Source of the DNA: CAZDXB01 sp964509335 | Lineage (GTDB): Bacteria > Bacteroidota > Ignavibacteria > Kapaibacteriales > UBA2268 | Reading direction: 5' to 3' | NCBI GenBank assembly: GCA_964509335.1 | Contig: CAZDXB010000012.1 | Location: 1-64,000 of the forward strand | DNA length: 64,000 bases | Shown: piece after piece, positions 22,458 through 32,307 of the stretch | Layout of the letters: each line of letters begins with the position of its first letter | Numbering within the stretch: the stretch's first letter is position 1 | Notes under the pieces: model-generated | Seen by the model: the letters and a program-made list of their open reading frames with translations, nothing else | The model's database searches: none | What the model was told of the DNA's origin: nothing | Program-made: the position numbers and the translations under genes

Positions 22458-25400
22458 TTATTTGACGATTAATCTAACACTGTTCTCTCCAAAAATATTA
22501 ATTAACGATTCAACGGTATTGAAATCAAAAGAAATATTAATATTGTCCGCGTAATACGCCTTTTTTAGGCTGTTCTTTCTGTCCAAATATTGAAAATTCA
22601 AAACATTAGCTTCCCCCGGCGCGCTGCAAAGCTTGTGCAACTGTTCAATCTGCGATTTATCGTTGTCGTCCGAATCCAACCAAATATAATAACCGTCCGC
22701 TAAACTCTTTGCCGCCGATTCTATAGTCTGAACGTCTTCCACTAGAATTTTCAAGTCGTCGGAGCTTGAATCAATTTTTCCAATTACGACAGCCGGAGTA
22801 TCGTTTCTAATATTTTGAGAACACTTCGCAAAAGAGTCGCTCCAAATTAAGCAAGCGGCTTTGCCGGAAAAATCCTCTAAATTAAAAACCGCCATAAGCC
22901 TTTCTTTCTTGTCGTATTTAGTTTTCACCCCTGAAATCAAACCGCACACTCTAACCTTGCCGCCGTTCGCGTTCTTTTTTGCCTCGCTCAGCCTTACGGT
23001 AGAAAGCGAATCAACGAAAAGCCGGTATCTATCTAAAGGATGTCCGCTAATATAAAAGTTCAAAAACTCCTTTTCCTTTTCTAACGTTTCGGCGTCGGAC
23101 CAACGCTGCGCTTCGACTAGTCTAGGCTCGTCCGGCATTGAGTTTCCGCCGTCGCCGAACATGCTCTCCGTACTCTCGCTCGCCGCTCTCTCGCAAGATT
23201 TAGCGTAATCCAAAGCCACGTCAATCGACGCGAAAAAAGTCGAGCGAGTCGCCTCCATCAACGAATCAAACGCTCCCGCGTATATCAAAGCCTCTATCGT
23301 CCTGCGACTAATCGAACCGACGCCGACACTGCGAACGAAATCGTAAAACGACTCGAATTTTTTTTCTTGTCTTCTCGCCACTATCTTTTCGACGGCGTTT
23401 TTGCCCACGTTCTTAATAGCGGCTAAACCGAAGAATATTTTGTCTTTCTTAGCGATAAATTTCGCTTGGGATAGATTAATATCGGGCGGAGCGAGCTCGA
23501 CGCCGAATGTTTTCGCGTCGTCTATCAAATTGGCTATTTTCTCTTGACTGTCTTGGCTGTCGATTTCAGAAGTCATATTTGCCGCGAAAAACTCGGCGGG
23601 ATAATTAGCTTTCAGCCAAGCAGTTTGGTAAGCTAAATAGGAATAAGCCAAGGAATGAGATTTGTTGAAACCGTAACTGGCGAATTTCCCGATTAAATCA
23701 AATATCTCTTCTGCCGTTTTCTTATCGAATCCTTTTTCCTTCGCCCCTTCGATAAATTTCGGCTTTTGCTTAGCCATTATCTTAACTTTCTTCTTACCCA
23801 TAGCCTTTCTCAAAACGTCCGCTTCGCCTAAAGTAAAGCCGGCTATGTCTCGCGCGAGTTGCATCACCTGCTCTTGATATACTATTATTCCGTAAGTTTT
23901 TTTCAGCGAGTTCTCCATTATCGGATGCAGGTATTTTATTTCTTTTTTCCCGAATTTTCTATCTATAAATTCAGGGATGTTATCCATCGGTCCGGGACGA
24001 TACAAAGCGTTCATAGCGGTCAGCTCTTCCAAATCCTTCGGCTTCAGTTGTTTCAAATATTCCCTCATTCCTTCCGACTCAAACTGAAAAACAGCCAAAG
24101 TTTTGCCTTGTCCTATCAAATCAAAAGTTTTTTCATCCTCGAAATCTATTTCGTCTATATCAATTTTATCGCCGTGGTTTTCTTCTATCATATTAACGGC
24201 GTTCTCAATTATCGTCAAGGTTTTTAAGCCTAAAAAATCCATCTTCAGCAAGCCCGCGGCTTCCAGCTCGTTCATACTATATTGAGCTACGTAATCAATA
24301 ACTTGCTCTTTATTGCCGCTTTTGTCTTTTCTTTGAAGCGAAATCGGCACGTATGAATCAATATCTCCCGGCGCTATAACTACGCCCGCGGCGTGTGTTG
24401 AAGTAGTGCGGATTTTTCCTTCCAAAACAAGCGAATAACTAATAAGCTCCTCTATCCTACCCTCTTCGCTCTCTTTCCATTCCCTTAGCTCCGGAAGCTT
24501 AAGAGCTTCCTCCAATTTCATTACTTTACCTTGAATTACGGGGATTTTCTTAGTTATTTGGTTAATATCGGAATGATGAATACCGAGAACCCTGCCAACG
24601 TCTTTCAATACGGCTCTGCTATGAAGCTTGCCGAACGTGATAATCTGCGCGACGGACTTCTCCCCGTATTTATCGATGACGTATTGGAAAACGCGATCTC
24701 GCTTGTCGTCGGAAAAATCAATATCAATATCGGGCATCGACACCCTCTCGGGATTCAAAAATCGCTCAAAAAGCAAACCGTATGGCAGAGGGTCAATATT
24801 CGTTATACCCAAAGCGTAAGCCGCCAAACTGCCCGCCGCCGAGCCGCGCCCCGGACCGACCATAACGCCGCGCTCCTTCGCCGCGTTAATAAAATCCTGA
24901 ACGATTAGAAAATATCCCGGAAATCCCATATCGCAAATAATTTTTAATTCGCTCTCGGCGCGCTCTCTGACTTCCTCGGTTATTTCCGAATATCTCTTCT
25001 CGAGTCCTTCGTAAACCTTCTCCCTTAAGTATTCGTCGAGATTATTAGCTTCGGAACTTTCCGGTATCTCGCATTCCGGCGTATGGCGGGTAGTGTCGAT
25101 TTCCAAATTGCATTTGTCGGCTATTTCTATTGTGTTTGATATCGCTTCCGGCATATCCGAAAACAATTCGTTCATCTCCTTTTGCGAGCGGAAATACAGC
25201 TCGTCGGTTTTATATCTTAATTTGTAAATCTCGTCCGAACTCGAAGAGTTAGCCGCTGTAGAAGCGTCCCTTATATGCAAAAAGATATTGTGCGGCAGGG
25301 AATGCTCCCTCTTGAGATAATGTATATCGTTCGTAGCCACAATTTTAATATCGAGTTTTTCCGCTATTTTCGGCGCCTTAGCCAAAACGATTTCGTCGTC

Positions 25401-25961
25401 GTTAAGATGGTGATTCTGCAATTCGATATAGAAATCGTCGCCGAACAAATCTTTGTAGTATTTCGCCTCTTGGTAAGCGCGTTCTTCGTCGGGATTTTTG
25501 CCAACCAAATGAGCGTTGACAACGCCCGAAATACAGCCAGAACAACAAACTATACCGGAATTATATTTCTCTAACAGCTCTTTATCTATCCTCGGTTTAT
25601 AATAAAATCCTTCCGTAAAACCCAAAGAGCATAATTTCATCAGATTCTTATACCCTTTTTCGTTCTTCGCTAAAAGTATCAAATGGAAGTATTTACGTTT
25701 ATCGCTCTTGTTTTTACCAGCGTCCCTATCAAACCTGCTCCCGTCGGCTACGTATGCCTCGAATCCGATAATAGGCTTAATTCCCGCGTTTCTTGCTTTT
25801 TGATAAAACTCAAAAGCTCCGTACATAACCCCGTGGTCTGTCAGAGCTACGGCTTTTTGCCCGTCTTCGACCGCGCCTTTTATCAAGTCGTCGGTAGAGT
25901 TTATCGAATCTAAAATTGAATAATGAGTATGGTTATGCAAATGAACAAACTCGCGCATCAT
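22458..25961 (-). CDS. dnaE: DNA polymerase III alpha subunit DnaE
   Basis: This is the replicative polymerase. An N-terminal PHP domain begins with FVHLHNHTHYSILDS and ALTDHGVMYG. The polymerase core has MPDIDIDFSDD near residue 407, carrying two catalytic aspartates, and the third in KMDFLGLKT. Finger and beta-binding regions (SYGFNKSHSLAYSYLAYQTA) follow, then a helix-hairpin-helix and an OB fold (VRVCGLISGVKTKY). At 1167 residues it is the normal DnaE1 size. Two consecutive ATGs mark the start, with GGAG just upstream. It is divergent from lpxB across 161 AT-rich bases. Confidence 0.96.
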   Translation of the reverse strand: MMREFVHLHNHTHYSILDSINSTDDLIKGAVEDGQKAVALTDHGVMYGAFEFYQKARNAGIKPIIGFEAYVADGSRFDRDAGKNKSDKRKYFHLILLAKNEKGYKNLMKLCSLGFTEGFYYKPRIDKELLEKYNSGIVCCSGCISGVVNAHLVGKNPDEERAYQEAKYYKDLFGDDFYIELQNHHLNDDEIVLAKAPKIAEKLDIKIVATNDIHYLKREHSLPHNIFLHIRDASTAANSSSSDEIYKLRYKTDELYFRSQKEMNELFSDMPEAISNTIEIADKCNLEIDTTRHTPECEIPESSEANNLDEYLREKVYEGLEKRYSEITEEVRERAESELKIICDMGFPGYFLIVQDFINAAKERGVMVGPGRGSAAGSLAAYALGITNIDPLPYGLLFERFLNPERVSMPDIDIDFSDDKRDRVFQYVIDKYGEKSVAQIITFGKLHSRAVLKDVGRVLGIHHSDINQITKKIPVIQGKVMKLEEALKLPELREWKESEEGRIEELISYSLVLEGKIRTTSTHAAGVVIAPGDIDSYVPISLQRKDKSGNKEQVIDYVAQYSMNELEAAGLLKMDFLGLKTLTIIENAVNMIEENHGDKIDIDEIDFEDEKTFDLIGQGKTLAVFQFESEGMREYLKQLKPKDLEELTAMNALYRPGPMDNIPEFIDRKFGKKEIKYLHPIMENSLKKTYGIIVYQEQVMQLARDIAGFTLGEADVLRKAMGKKKVKIMAKQKPKFIEGAKEKGFDKKTAEEIFDLIGKFASYGFNKSHSLAYSYLAYQTAWLKANYPAEFFAANMTSEIDSQDSQEKIANLIDDAKTFGVELAPPDINLSQAKFIAKKDKIFFGLAAIKNVGKNAVEKIVARRQEKKFESFYDFVRSVGVGSISRRTIEALIYAGAFDSLMEATRSTFFASIDVALDYAKSCERAASESTESMFGDGGNSMPDEPRLVEAQRWSDAETLEKEKEFLNFYISGHPLDRYRLFVDSLSTVRLSEAKKNANGGKVRVCGLISGVKTKYDKKERLMAVFNLEDFSGKAACLIWSDSFAKCSQNIRNDTPAVVIGKIDSSSDDLKILVEDVQTIESAAKSLADGYYIWLDSDDNDKSQIEQLHKLCSAPGEANVLNFQYLDRKNSLKKAYYADNINISFDFNTVESLINIFGENSVRLIVK

Positions 25962-26122
25962 AGTCTCCGAATTTTTTTTGATTGATTAACCAAACATACA
26001 AATAAAAAAAATCAAACTAATCCCCAATTTATCAACAAGAAAATCCACCGATTTCATCGTTATATATAAAATTTTGAGTAAATTGGATTTATTCTAAAAT
26101 AAAACGATTTTAAAAATAAAGT

Positions 26123-27226
26123 ATGAAAAAGATATTTATTGTAGCCGGCGACCCTTCTGGCGACGTCCACGCCGCCAGATTGATGGAAGCTATGAAGCAA
26201 ATAGACGAAGATTTGGTTTTCCGCGGTATCGGCGGCTCCGCTATGATAAAACAGGGTTTGGAAACGGTGGCGCCAATCGAAAAAATGTCGGTCGTCGGAT
26301 TTTGGGAAGTGGCAAAAAAATACGGGTATTTTAAACGAGTGTTTAACGAATGCGTAAAGATATTCGACGGCGTTCGCCCGGACGTTTTTATACCGGTAGA
26401 TTATCCCGGTTTTAATATAGGCTTGGCAAAAGAAGCGCGAAAGCGCAATATTAAAACTATATACTATATAGCCCCGCAACTGTGGGCTTGGGGCAGAAAT
26501 CGAGCGAAAAAGTTAAGCCGTAGAATCGACTTACTATTGGCTGTATTCCCTTTTGAAGTCGAGTTCTTCAAAAACTACGGAATAAACGTTGAGTTCGTAG
26601 GTCATCCTTTGCTTGATAATCCCGTTTTCGCCTCGCCCGCTCCGAATTTTGAATCCAGGGACAAGATGATTTCATTTTTCCCGGGAAGCAGAGAACAAGA
26701 AATCAAAAAGCATCTGCCTATTATGAAAGCTGTCGGCGAAGAAATCGAGAAGACGAACTCGGGATTCGAAATAGCCTTTTCGCGCTCAAATTCCGTCGAT
26801 TCAAAAATCTTCGGCGAATTTCTAAAAGATAAACCCGAATGGAAAATATACGACGACTCAATTGAACTGATGCGAAAAAGCCGCGCGGGAGTCGTAAAAA
26901 CGGGGACTTCCAATTTAGAAGCGGCTCTATGCGGGATGCCGTTCGTAATGATATACAAAACCTCTTTTCTGTCCTATCGTCTAAGCAAGATATTAATAGA
27001 ATTGCCGTTTATATCTATAATAAATATATTAGCGGATAAAAGAATAATAAGTGAAAAAATACAAAATGGAATAGACGTAAAGGAAATCGCCGAACAAATA
27101 GCAGCGACGGCGAGCGAAAAAGAAACATTCGATAAACACGCCGAGGAATTCAAGGAAATCAAAAAATCATTAGGCGAAAACGGAGCGTCTAAAAAAGCCG
27201 CAGAGATAATTCTGGATAACTTATGA
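26123..27226 (+). CDS. lpxB: Lipid-A-disaccharide synthase LpxB
   Basis: LpxB joins UDP-diacylglucosamine and lipid X in lipid A synthesis at the inner membrane. Hallmarks are GDPSGDVHAARLMEAM at the N-terminus, FRGIGGSAM, YYIAPQLWAWGRNR, VGHPLLDN, FFPGSREQEI and the donor-binding GTSNLEAALCGMPFVMIYK. Length (367 residues) is normal. The stop overlaps the next ATG (ATGA). It is the first gene of a four-gene overlapping operon and shows that the organism makes lipid A. Confidence 0.95.
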   Translation: MKKIFIVAGDPSGDVHAARLMEAMKQIDEDLVFRGIGGSAMIKQGLETVAPIEKMSVVGFWEVAKKYGYFKRVFNECVKIFDGVRPDVFIPVDYPGFNIGLAKEARKRNIKTIYYIAPQLWAWGRNRAKKLSRRIDLLLAVFPFEVEFFKNYGINVEFVGHPLLDNPVFASPAPNFESRDKMISFFPGSREQEIKKHLPIMKAVGEEIEKTNSGFEIAFSRSNSVDSKIFGEFLKDKPEWKIYDDSIELMRKSRAGVVKTGTSNLEAALCGMPFVMIYKTSFLSYRLSKILIELPFISIINILADKRIISEKIQNGIDVKEIAEQIAATASEKETFDKHAEEFKEIKKSLGENGASKKAAEIILDNL

Positions 27227-27822
27227 GACCGCTTAAACGCAAATACAAAATAGCAATATCGTTATTGAACGCGATAAGTAAAACTTGGAAATTCGAATCC
27301 GAGCGGTCGGAAATACAAACGCCCGCCATTGTCGCGTTCTGGCACGGAGAAATGCTACCCGTATGGAAGTTCTTCTCGGCATACGAACCGACGGCAATCG
27401 TCAGTCAAAGCAAAGACGGCGAAATACTTTCCCGCTTACTAAAAAAATGGAACTACAAATTAATACGCGGCTCGTCCTCTCAAGGCGGAAGCGACGCGCT
27501 ATCTCAATTAACCGAGTCCGCAAAAGAAAATTTAACGCTAATTACGCCCGACGGACCGCGAGGTCCGTTACATAAATTCAAGCCCGGCGCAATCGTCGCG
27601 GCAAAAAGAAGCGGCTCGCCGGTTTACCTTTGCGAAACTAAAATCAGCGGCTACAAAGAATTTGGCAAAAGCTGGGATAACTTTAAACTACCGCTCCCAT
27701 TCGCCAAAATCAAAATAAATATATCTAAACCGATTTTCGTCGATTCTAAAGCGAACGAAAAAGAAATTTCAAACATAATCAAAAAAAGCGAAGAGGCTTT
27801 AAATGCTCAAACGAATTATTAG
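27223..27822 (+). CDS. DUF374 lysophospholipid acyltransferase-like protein
   Basis: The 199-residue protein carries the DUF374 signatures AFWHGEMLPVW, SQSKDGEIL, RGSSSQGG and TPDGPRGP, which correspond to the acyltransferase fold of the LPLAT superfamily. Its position between lpxB and lpxK, with overlaps of four and 20 bases, strongly suggests that it acylates lipid A or a precursor. That is inference; the biochemical role of DUF374 proteins is not settled. No clear membrane helix is present, so membrane attachment is probably peripheral. Confidence 0.85.
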   Translation: MRPLKRKYKIAISLLNAISKTWKFESERSEIQTPAIVAFWHGEMLPVWKFFSAYEPTAIVSQSKDGEILSRLLKKWNYKLIRGSSSQGGSDALSQLTESAKENLTLITPDGPRGPLHKFKPGAIVAAKRSGSPVYLCETKISGYKEFGKSWDNFKLPLPFAKIKINISKPIFVDSKANEKEISNIIKKSEEALNAQTNY

Positions 27823-28810
27823 AAAAGCTATAGTCAGACGCAACTATAGATTCGATAATAACATATATCGAACATACAAATGCGGAGTCCCCGTAATCAG
27901 CGTCGGGAATTTGACATTTGGAGGCACCGGCAAGACGCCGTTTACCATATTATTAGCGAATATCCTTAAAGAAAAAGGAGCGCTTCCGGCGGTCGTCGCC
28001 AAAGGCTATAAAAGAAAGAGCAAAGAAGAAGCAATCGTTTCAAACGGAACTTATATAGAAAACGACGTCGAAAAATGCGGCGACGAACCGATATTAATCG
28101 CCAAAAAAACCGGCGTTCCCGTAATCGTTAACAGAAAAAAATATATAGGAGCTTTGAACGCCGAAGAATATTTCAAGCCCGATTGCATTATTATAGACGA
28201 CGGATTTCAGCATAGGCTTTTGCAACGAGACGCCGACATAGCTTTAGTGGACAAAGCCACCGTAACCGACAACGATATAATGCCTTACGGAACGCTAAGA
28301 GAACCGCTCGACTCTCTTGATAGAGCCGATTTGATAGTTCTTACCGAAGATTTTAAAATTAAGAATAAAACGCTTGAAAAGTATCTGTCAATGAAACCGA
28401 GCTTAAAAATTCGATTTACTCTAACCTCGCCCTACAACTTGAAAACGCGAGAGGAATTCAATGTAAACGCTCTTTCGGACAAGGAAAAAAAGATATTTTA
28501 TTTTTCGGGAATCGCCAATCCGGAAAAATTCGAGAAACAATTGGACGAATTCGGCTTAGAAGTAGCCGACCACCAAAGATATCCCGACCATCGCTACTAT
28601 AAGACAAAAGATATTCGCCGGATACTAAAAACAATGAACAAGCGCGACTTAAGCATAGCCGCCGTTACCGAGAAGGACTCGGTCAAGTTGCGCGATTTTG
28701 GCGAAATTTTTGCTAAAGAAAACAAAAAAGTAATAGTTTTCCCTTTAGAAGCTCATATAGCGGAAGGGGAAGATAATTTGTACGAATTAATATCAAAGAC
28801 AATTAGATGA
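27803..28810 (+). CDS. lpxK: Tetraacyldisaccharide 4'-kinase LpxK
   Basis: LpxK phosphorylates the 4' position of the lipid A disaccharide. The P-loop GNLTFGGTGKTPF near residues 36-48, VAKGYKRKSKEEAI and IIDDGFQHRLLQRD are diagnostic. Its N-terminus is basic and amphipathic, without an obvious full membrane helix. Length (335 residues) is normal. It overlaps DUF374 by 20 bases and the downstream lipoprotein gene by four (ATGA). Confidence 0.94.
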   Translation: MLKRIIRKAIVRRNYRFDNNIYRTYKCGVPVISVGNLTFGGTGKTPFTILLANILKEKGALPAVVAKGYKRKSKEEAIVSNGTYIENDVEKCGDEPILIAKKTGVPVIVNRKKYIGALNAEEYFKPDCIIIDDGFQHRLLQRDADIALVDKATVTDNDIMPYGTLREPLDSLDRADLIVLTEDFKIKNKTLEKYLSMKPSLKIRFTLTSPYNLKTREEFNVNALSDKEKKIFYFSGIANPEKFEKQLDEFGLEVADHQRYPDHRYYKTKDIRRILKTMNKRDLSIAAVTEKDSVKLRDFGEIFAKENKKVIVFPLEAHIAEGEDNLYELISKTIR

Positions 28811-29598
28811 AAAACAAGTTACTACAAATTGCGATAATTATTGCGTTACTAGCGGTTCTTTTCTCCTGCGAGAAAGAACCGGAGTTTAAAATAGCTCTAT
28901 CAAAATCCGATACGACGAAACATTACGTTCAATACAAAAAATGGCTCGAGAAAATTAACGCTGAAATCGAATGCGTTAATCTATATCATTTAGACAGCGC
29001 CGAAGCTCAAAAACGATTGCTTGAATGTTCGGGCTTGATTTTGACGGGAGGACCGGACGTCGCGCCTTCTTATTACGGTAAAACGGAAGATAGCGCCAAA
29101 TGCCAAATAGATTTCCGGCGCGACACTCTGGAATTCGATTTAATAGAAACTGCTTACAGGCTCGATATGCCGATTCTAGGAATTTGCCGCGGGCAACAGA
29201 TTTTAAACGTTTCCTTCGGCGGCTCGTTAATCGTGGATATACCGAGCGATTTCGACACTACTGTAGCCCATAGATGCGAAGATTCGGAAAACTGCTTCCA
29301 TAAAATAATGACGGTCGAGGGAAGCAAATTGAGAAAGATTTGCCAAAGCGATTACGGATTGGTAAACACAAATCACCATCAAGGAATTGACAGGCTCGCT
29401 AAGGCCTTTAAAGCAAGCGCCTTCTCAAAAGACGGCCTTATCGAAGCTATTGAATGGAAGAATCCCAAAGAAAAACAATACCTTATAGCCGTTCAATGGC
29501 ATCCTGAAAGAATGGATTTTGACAGCGATTTCTCAAAACCGATAGGCTATAGCTTTATCGAAGCGGCTAGAAAGTATTACTTAAACGATATAAAATGA
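28807..29598 (+). CDS. Lipoprotein with class I glutamine amidotransferase (peptidase C26) fold
   Basis: A lipoprotein signal (hydrophobic stretch ending VLFSC, Cys21) precedes a PuuD-like fold: LILTGGPDVAPSYYG, the nucleophile elbow GICRGQQILN, NTNHHQGID, and the His-Glu pair in VQWHPE. All three catalytic residues are present, so it should hydrolyse a gamma-glutamyl bond. Cytoplasmic PuuD cleaves gamma-glutamyl-GABA; a lipid-anchored, exported member is unusual and might act on peptidoglycan or extracellular gamma-glutamyl compounds. That is inference. The gene overlaps lpxK by four bases, so it belongs to the lipid A operon transcriptionally. Confidence 0.85.
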   Translation: MKNKLLQIAIIIALLAVLFSCEKEPEFKIALSKSDTTKHYVQYKKWLEKINAEIECVNLYHLDSAEAQKRLLECSGLILTGGPDVAPSYYGKTEDSAKCQIDFRRDTLEFDLIETAYRLDMPILGICRGQQILNVSFGGSLIVDIPSDFDTTVAHRCEDSENCFHKIMTVEGSKLRKICQSDYGLVNTNHHQGIDRLAKAFKASAFSKDGLIEAIEWKNPKEKQYLIAVQWHPERMDFDSDFSKPIGYSFIEAARKYYLNDIK

Positions 29599-29805
29599 CG
29601 AGGAGGAAATCAGGTTTGTAGTAGTAACGGTTACAAGAATTTCATAAAATCAACTAATTAATTTGTTAGAATCGACTACTGATAATAACGTCAATAATTT
29701 TTTATTTGTTAATGAATGATTCGCAAAAGATTTATTTAAATAATAAAGGTTTACAAACAACGTTTTACAAGTAGCGAAGGAACAAAAATAAAATAATTTA
29801 CTATT

Positions 29806-30354
29806 ATGAAGGTTTGGCCCGTACCAAATAGTTACGAAAAAAAGATACCCAAAGACGACGATATGGGTTCCTTCTGGGAAAACAGAGGCGACCGTCGCCA
29901 TTGCGGAGTGGATATATTTGCTCCGGAAGGCTCAGAAGCTATCGCCGTCGAAAGCGGCTACGTTATAGATAAAGGCGAATTTTCAGTTGAAAAGGAAGGC
30001 TCCTACTACAACTCGACTTATTTTATTATCGTTAAGTGCTCAAATAAAAACTTAGTCAAATACGCAAAACTAAAAGAAGTTTTCGTTCACATAGGCGATT
30101 ACGTTGAAGCGGGTCAGCCAATCGGAGAATTAGGCAAAGTTATAGACGAGGAAAAAGTAACCGTTCACGACCCAATGTACGTTCAAGAACTGAAAGAAAA
30201 AAATCGTCTGTCAATGCTTCACCTTGAAATATACAAAGCTCCCGTTACTGTAGTTCAACCTTACGAAATGGGCAATTACCTCGGCGACAGAAGACCCGAA
30301 TCCTTGATAGACCCCTCGCTATACCTCAACGGGGTCTTAAAAGGAAAGAAATAA
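29806..30354 (+). CDS. M23-like protein lacking both catalytic histidines
   Basis: The 182-residue protein has the LytM/M23 pattern HCGVDIFAPEGSEAIAVESG, with zinc-ligand equivalents His32 and Asp36, and LHLEIY with the third ligand His139. However, the two catalytic histidines of LytM enzymes are replaced: the Y-x-H position reads YAKL (Lys88) and the first His of HxH is Met137. It may therefore bind zinc or a partner without cleaving peptidoglycan, as EnvC-type activators do. There is no signal peptide: an in-frame stop lies 12 bases before the ATG, so it appears cytoplasmic unless exported by another route. It ends one base from the convergent gene. Confidence 0.78.
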   Translation: MKVWPVPNSYEKKIPKDDDMGSFWENRGDRRHCGVDIFAPEGSEAIAVESGYVIDKGEFSVEKEGSYYNSTYFIIVKCSNKNLVKYAKLKEVFVHIGDYVEAGQPIGELGKVIDEEKVTVHDPMYVQELKEKNRLSMLHLEIYKAPVTVVQPYEMGNYLGDRRPESLIDPSLYLNGVLKGKK

Positions 30355-30355
30355 A

Positions 30356-32296
30356 TCATATCGACGCGTCCACTTGAATCAAATACCTTTCGTCCGAATT
30401 TGACAAAGTTTCCAAGTAGCTGGACCCGATTCCATCTACTGAATTCTTCATTAAAGCAGAATACCTCAAGCGCAGAGCTATTTTATCCCACAAGACAAAT
30501 TTGACGTAAACGTAAAATCTTTCGCCTTCGCCGTATAGCGGTCTCGTTGTCATATAGCCGGGGGCGGCGTATTCGAATTGCCAAATCGCCGATTCAAAGC
30601 TCGGAGTTGAAAAAAACGAAAATCTGCTTCCAAGCTCGACAAAGTCGCAAGGTCGCCATCGGGTATCGAAGAATGTCGCCAAACCCAATTCATCCGGAAC
30701 CACTTCTTGAAAATTCAGATAAGCGCATTCCGCCCTAACTCTAAAGCGCAGAGTCTCTAACGCTTGCCTTACTATTTCGGTTCGCAACCTGAATTTACCT
30801 TTCTGAAAAACTTGTTTCTCGTCTGTCGCGAGCGTCTTCGCGTCGGTCTTATTTTCAAATTGCGTCCTAAAAATAAAATCAGTTTTATCGTTGAATCGAC
30901 AGCGAGTTTGAGCGAAAAAATCAATCCCCTTGACTTGTTCTGGAACGTAATAAGTTTTGCCGTATGTAGCGTATAAATCTAAATAAGATTTAAATCTAAC
31001 GTTTTTACAGACGTCCCAATCAATCGCCGAATAAACGCCCAGTTCGTTCGCCGGCGAAGACGACTCGCCAAAATTGAAACCGTAAGGAGCGCGATATTTC
31101 AAAGAGAAACTTCTTAAAGCGAACGCGAGATTAAACTTATCGAATTTCATCTGAGCGCCCGCTTTTACTCCTAAATTACCTTTAGCCTCTCGCGTGATTT
31201 CCACTCCGTACGCTTGGTCTTCGTAAGTCAAAGCCCCGTAAAGCGACGTAATAAATCCCGACTTACCCGAAAACGCGCTTTTTGATTCGCTCACAATTTT
31301 TTTGTCGTAATGCAATCCCGACAACAGCGCGCCAACCGTTAAGTTATCTTTATCTAATTTAATGTCAACGCCGTAGCAATTTTCTTTAAGTGAACCCGCT
31401 TTTTCTATTTCCGTTTCGGTTCTAAAATATCCGGCATTGTAAACCGAAGTAGCCAAAGCGCCCGAAGAATCTATATTAGCCGCTCGATTAGCTCTCGAAG
31501 CCCAAACAGTTAAATCCAGCTCGCTCGAGTCGCCGATACTATATGACGTCTCAACCGCGCCGCCCCTAAAAAAAGACCCGTCTATCGACGACTTGTAAGG
31601 CGAAACGCCGGAGCCTATTCGCAGAGCGCCGTAAATTACGTTGGCTCCTTTCCTTAAAGAAAAAGGCTTCCAAAAAAGGTTTCCCAGCCCGAGTTCCAAA
31701 GAATAGTCTCCCATTAAAACGCGATAGCCGCCCAAATTTAAATCTAAATATGCCGAATAAAAATCCGCTATAGATTTTTCGCCCGCGTCCTTATCCATTA
31801 AAACGCCAATAGAATTCTCGCCGTAGAAAGCGAGCAGCCGTTGATATAAATCCAAACTCGAACCTTGAAAAATATTCTCCTCGAAACCTCTGATTTTAGA
31901 AATGTAATTCTTATTCCGAGTTCTCCATAATATCTCTTTAGGACGTTGTTCTCTTTTTTCTTCTATTTTCACCACAACGCAAAAACTCTTCAACAAATAC
32001 TCTTGCTCCTTGGATAAATCTACTTCTCTTATCAGGTCTTGAACGCTGCGAACGGAATCTAGTCGCGCCGTTTCAATAATCTCCTTCGCTTCAAGTCTTG
32101 AGAATCCGGGAATCTTAAGAAAGGTTTCTAAATTAGCGGCTTTCAGATTTAGACTTTTTTCCAAAAAAATCTCAATTTGCTCCAGCTTCGGAGAAGTTCC
32201 CGTATCCATTGATATTCTTTCCAGTATATCCTCGAGTCTCTCTTCGTCGAACGCGTCGACTTGAGAAAACGAGCAGAAAAGAAAAACCGCCAGCAA
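30356..32296 (-). CDS. Outer-membrane barrel protein with N-terminal helix-hairpin-helix domain
   Basis: After a probable signal peptide (FLFCSFSQVDAF) come about 100 residues with two ComEA-like helix-hairpin-helix units (FLKIPGFSRLEAKEII and VRSVQDLI), then roughly 500 residues of alternating strands typical of a barrel. Proteins of this layout occur in Bacteroidota and are uncharacterised; the HhH part could bind DNA or another protein. The start is uncertain. The listed TTG gives a signal without a basic N-terminus, while the frame is open upstream (IRAKLLLAV) but has no ATG, GTG or TTG there. It follows the PorV-like gene by 11 bases, so the two form a unit. Confidence 0.75.
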   Translation of the reverse strand: MLAVFLFCSFSQVDAFDEERLEDILERISMDTGTSPKLEQIEIFLEKSLNLKAANLETFLKIPGFSRLEAKEIIETARLDSVRSVQDLIREVDLSKEQEYLLKSFCVVVKIEEKREQRPKEILWRTRNKNYISKIRGFEENIFQGSSLDLYQRLLAFYGENSIGVLMDKDAGEKSIADFYSAYLDLNLGGYRVLMGDYSLELGLGNLFWKPFSLRKGANVIYGALRIGSGVSPYKSSIDGSFFRGGAVETSYSIGDSSELDLTVWASRANRAANIDSSGALATSVYNAGYFRTETEIEKAGSLKENCYGVDIKLDKDNLTVGALLSGLHYDKKIVSESKSAFSGKSGFITSLYGALTYEDQAYGVEITREAKGNLGVKAGAQMKFDKFNLAFALRSFSLKYRAPYGFNFGESSSPANELGVYSAIDWDVCKNVRFKSYLDLYATYGKTYYVPEQVKGIDFFAQTRCRFNDKTDFIFRTQFENKTDAKTLATDEKQVFQKGKFRLRTEIVRQALETLRFRVRAECAYLNFQEVVPDELGLATFFDTRWRPCDFVELGSRFSFFSTPSFESAIWQFEYAAPGYMTTRPLYGEGERFYVYVKFVLWDKIALRLRYSALMKNSVDGIGSSYLETLSNSDERYLIQVDASI

Positions 32297-32307
32297 TAAC
32301 TTCGCTC

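Noticed and set aside
26060..26479. A 139-codon minus-strand frame over the start of lpxB.
   Set aside because: It is antisense to well-conserved LpxB motifs and lacks a credible start signal.
29650..29901. An 83-codon minus-strand frame upstream of the M23-like gene.
   Set aside because: It overlaps the conserved start of the M23-like protein and has no family features.
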